Positions 63,305 to 64,000 of a DNA stretch of 64,000 nucleotides are shown in pieces. The stretch is from assembly GCF_014191775.1 (NCBI RefSeq), contig NZ_JACHXA010000005.1:124001-188000 (forward strand), in the 5' to 3' direction. This DNA is from Limibacillus halophilus. GTDB taxonomy: Bacteria; Pseudomonadota; Alphaproteobacteria; Kiloniellales; CECT-8803. A program made the position numbers and the translations under genes. The notes under the pieces are model-generated. The model worked only from the letters and a program-made list of their open reading frames with translations, had not been told where the DNA came from and did not search any database. Positions within the stretch are counted from its first letter, which is position 1. Every line of letters begins with the position of its first letter.

Positions 63305-64000
63305 TGGCTGAAACTAAAATCCGCCCCTTCACGCTTAATTTCGGTCCTCAACACCCCGCAGCGCACGGTGTATTGCGTCTTGTTCTGGAAATGGACGGTG
63401 AAGTCATCGAGCGCGCCGATCCTCACATCGGATTGTTGCACCGGGGGACGGAAAAGCTCATCGAATACAAAACCTACCTTCAGGCGGTGCCGTATTTTGA
63501 TCGGTTGGACTATGTCGCACCGATGTCGCAAGAACACGCCTTTAGTCTGGCAACCGAGAAATTGCTAGGGATCGAAGTGCCGCTGAGAGGGCAGTACGTC
63601 CGCGTGCTGTACTGCGAGATATCAAGGATTTTGAATCACCTGCTGAACGTCGCGACTTTCGCGCTGGACGTTGGCGCTATGACGCCGATTCTCTGGATGT
63701 TCGAAGAACGTGAAAAGCTCATGGAGTTCTACGAGCGGGCATCGGGAGCGAGACTTCACGCCGCCTATTTCCGTCCGGGTGGCGTGCATCAAGACCTGCC
63801 TGCCAGTTTGCTGGCCGATATTGCGACCTGGTCCAAAGGGTTTGAGAAATTGCTGGACGATGTCGAGGATCTGTTGACCGACAACCGTATATTCCGCCAG
63901 CGGACTGTCGATATCGGGGTGGTTACCGCGGACGATTGCTATGCTTGGGGCTTTAGCGGACCGATGCTGCGAGGTTCGGGCGTGGCCTGGGATCTTCGAA
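63304..64000 (+). CDS. nuoD: NADH-quinone oxidoreductase subunit D, truncated by window end
   Basis: The first 232 codons of the 49-kDa subunit of complex I are present, with no stop before the window edge. The [22 protein letters not shown] opening and [12 protein letters not shown], plus [20 protein letters not shown], identify it clearly. The ATG overlaps the nuoC stop as TGATG. Confidence 0.96.
   Translation, partial: MAETKIRPFTLNFGPQHPAAHGVLRLVLEMDGEVIERADPHIGLLHRGTEKLIEYKTYLQAVPYFDRLDYVAPMSQEHAFSLATEKLLGIEVPLRGQYVRVLYCEISRILNHLLNVATFALDVGAMTPILWMFEEREKLMEFYERASGARLHAAYFRPGGVHQDLPASLLADIATWSKGFEKLLDDVEDLLTDNRIFRQRTVDIGVVTADDCYAWGFSGPMLRGSGVAWDLR

Overview
The window looks like chromosomal DNA of an alphaproteobacterium, probably a free-living, possibly marine relative of the Rhodospirillales/Kiloniellales. 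The evidence is moderately GC-rich sequence, an RpoH2-like heat-shock sigma factor, a SUF operon headed by an Rrf2 regulator, a glnB-glnA operon with a sigma-54 promoter, separate nuoA-B-C-D genes, a Rhizobium-type GlpVSTPQU glycerol ABC transporter and an ordinary tig-clpP-clpX-lon-hup chaperone/protease block. The genus assignment is inference. I saw no insertion sequence, prophage, CRISPR array or plasmid backbone.

Layout. 1-5.9 kb: rpoH cut by the left edge, an orphan prepilin peptidase and Flp-like pilin pair, a three-gene cluster resembling TmpA/TmpB phosphonate (2-trimethylaminoethylphosphonate) catabolism with an alkaline-phosphatase-fold phosphodiesterase, then an FAH-family hydrolase and a flavin reductase. 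6-12.7 kb: the SUF Fe-S cluster operon (Rrf2 regulator-sufB-C-D-S-sufU-like-sufT-sufA) with tightly coupled genes. 13-15.3 kb: cytochrome c, a cytochrome P460-type protein carrying a long Cys-Asn-Pro-Cys repeat array, and a Sel1 protein. 15.3-18.9 kb: pyrimidine salvage (upp, cdd, deoA) with an MFS transporter. 18.9-23.5 kb: a complete branched-chain-amino-acid-type ABC transporter. 23.7-30.8 kb: MDR reductase, DEAD-box helicase, hydrolase, lipoprotein, parE, acyl-CoA thioesterase and a small secreted protein. 30.9-34.4 kb: glnBA, an aminotransferase and tRNA-His.

34.5-37.9 kb holds a signalling operon: an OmpR-type regulator, a YfiR-like periplasmic protein and a histidine kinase whose sensor part resembles CHASE8. 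38.3-44.9 kb holds a Sel1-SPOR protein, an HpcH/HpaI aldolase, nnr, a small conserved protein and an orphan AceE-like pyruvate dehydrogenase E1. 45-52.1 kb holds tRNA-Leu, tig, clpP, clpX, lon, hup and tRNA-Val. 52.2-59.6 kb holds a DUF1326 protein, an AT-rich gap with a possible 37-residue membrane protein, and the glycerol transporter. The rest is an SNase-like lipoprotein, tRNA-Asp, a sulfotransferase and the start of the complex I operon (nuoA, B, C and partial D).

Most of the window is housekeeping. The parts most worth a second look are the CNPC-repeat P460 protein, the TmpAB-like cluster with its added phosphodiesterase, the YfiR/CHASE8 module wired to a kinase rather than a cyclase, and the complementary degeneration of the two glycerol-transporter ATPases, which predicts one working and one dead ATP site. 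All family assignments come from reading motifs; no database search was possible.
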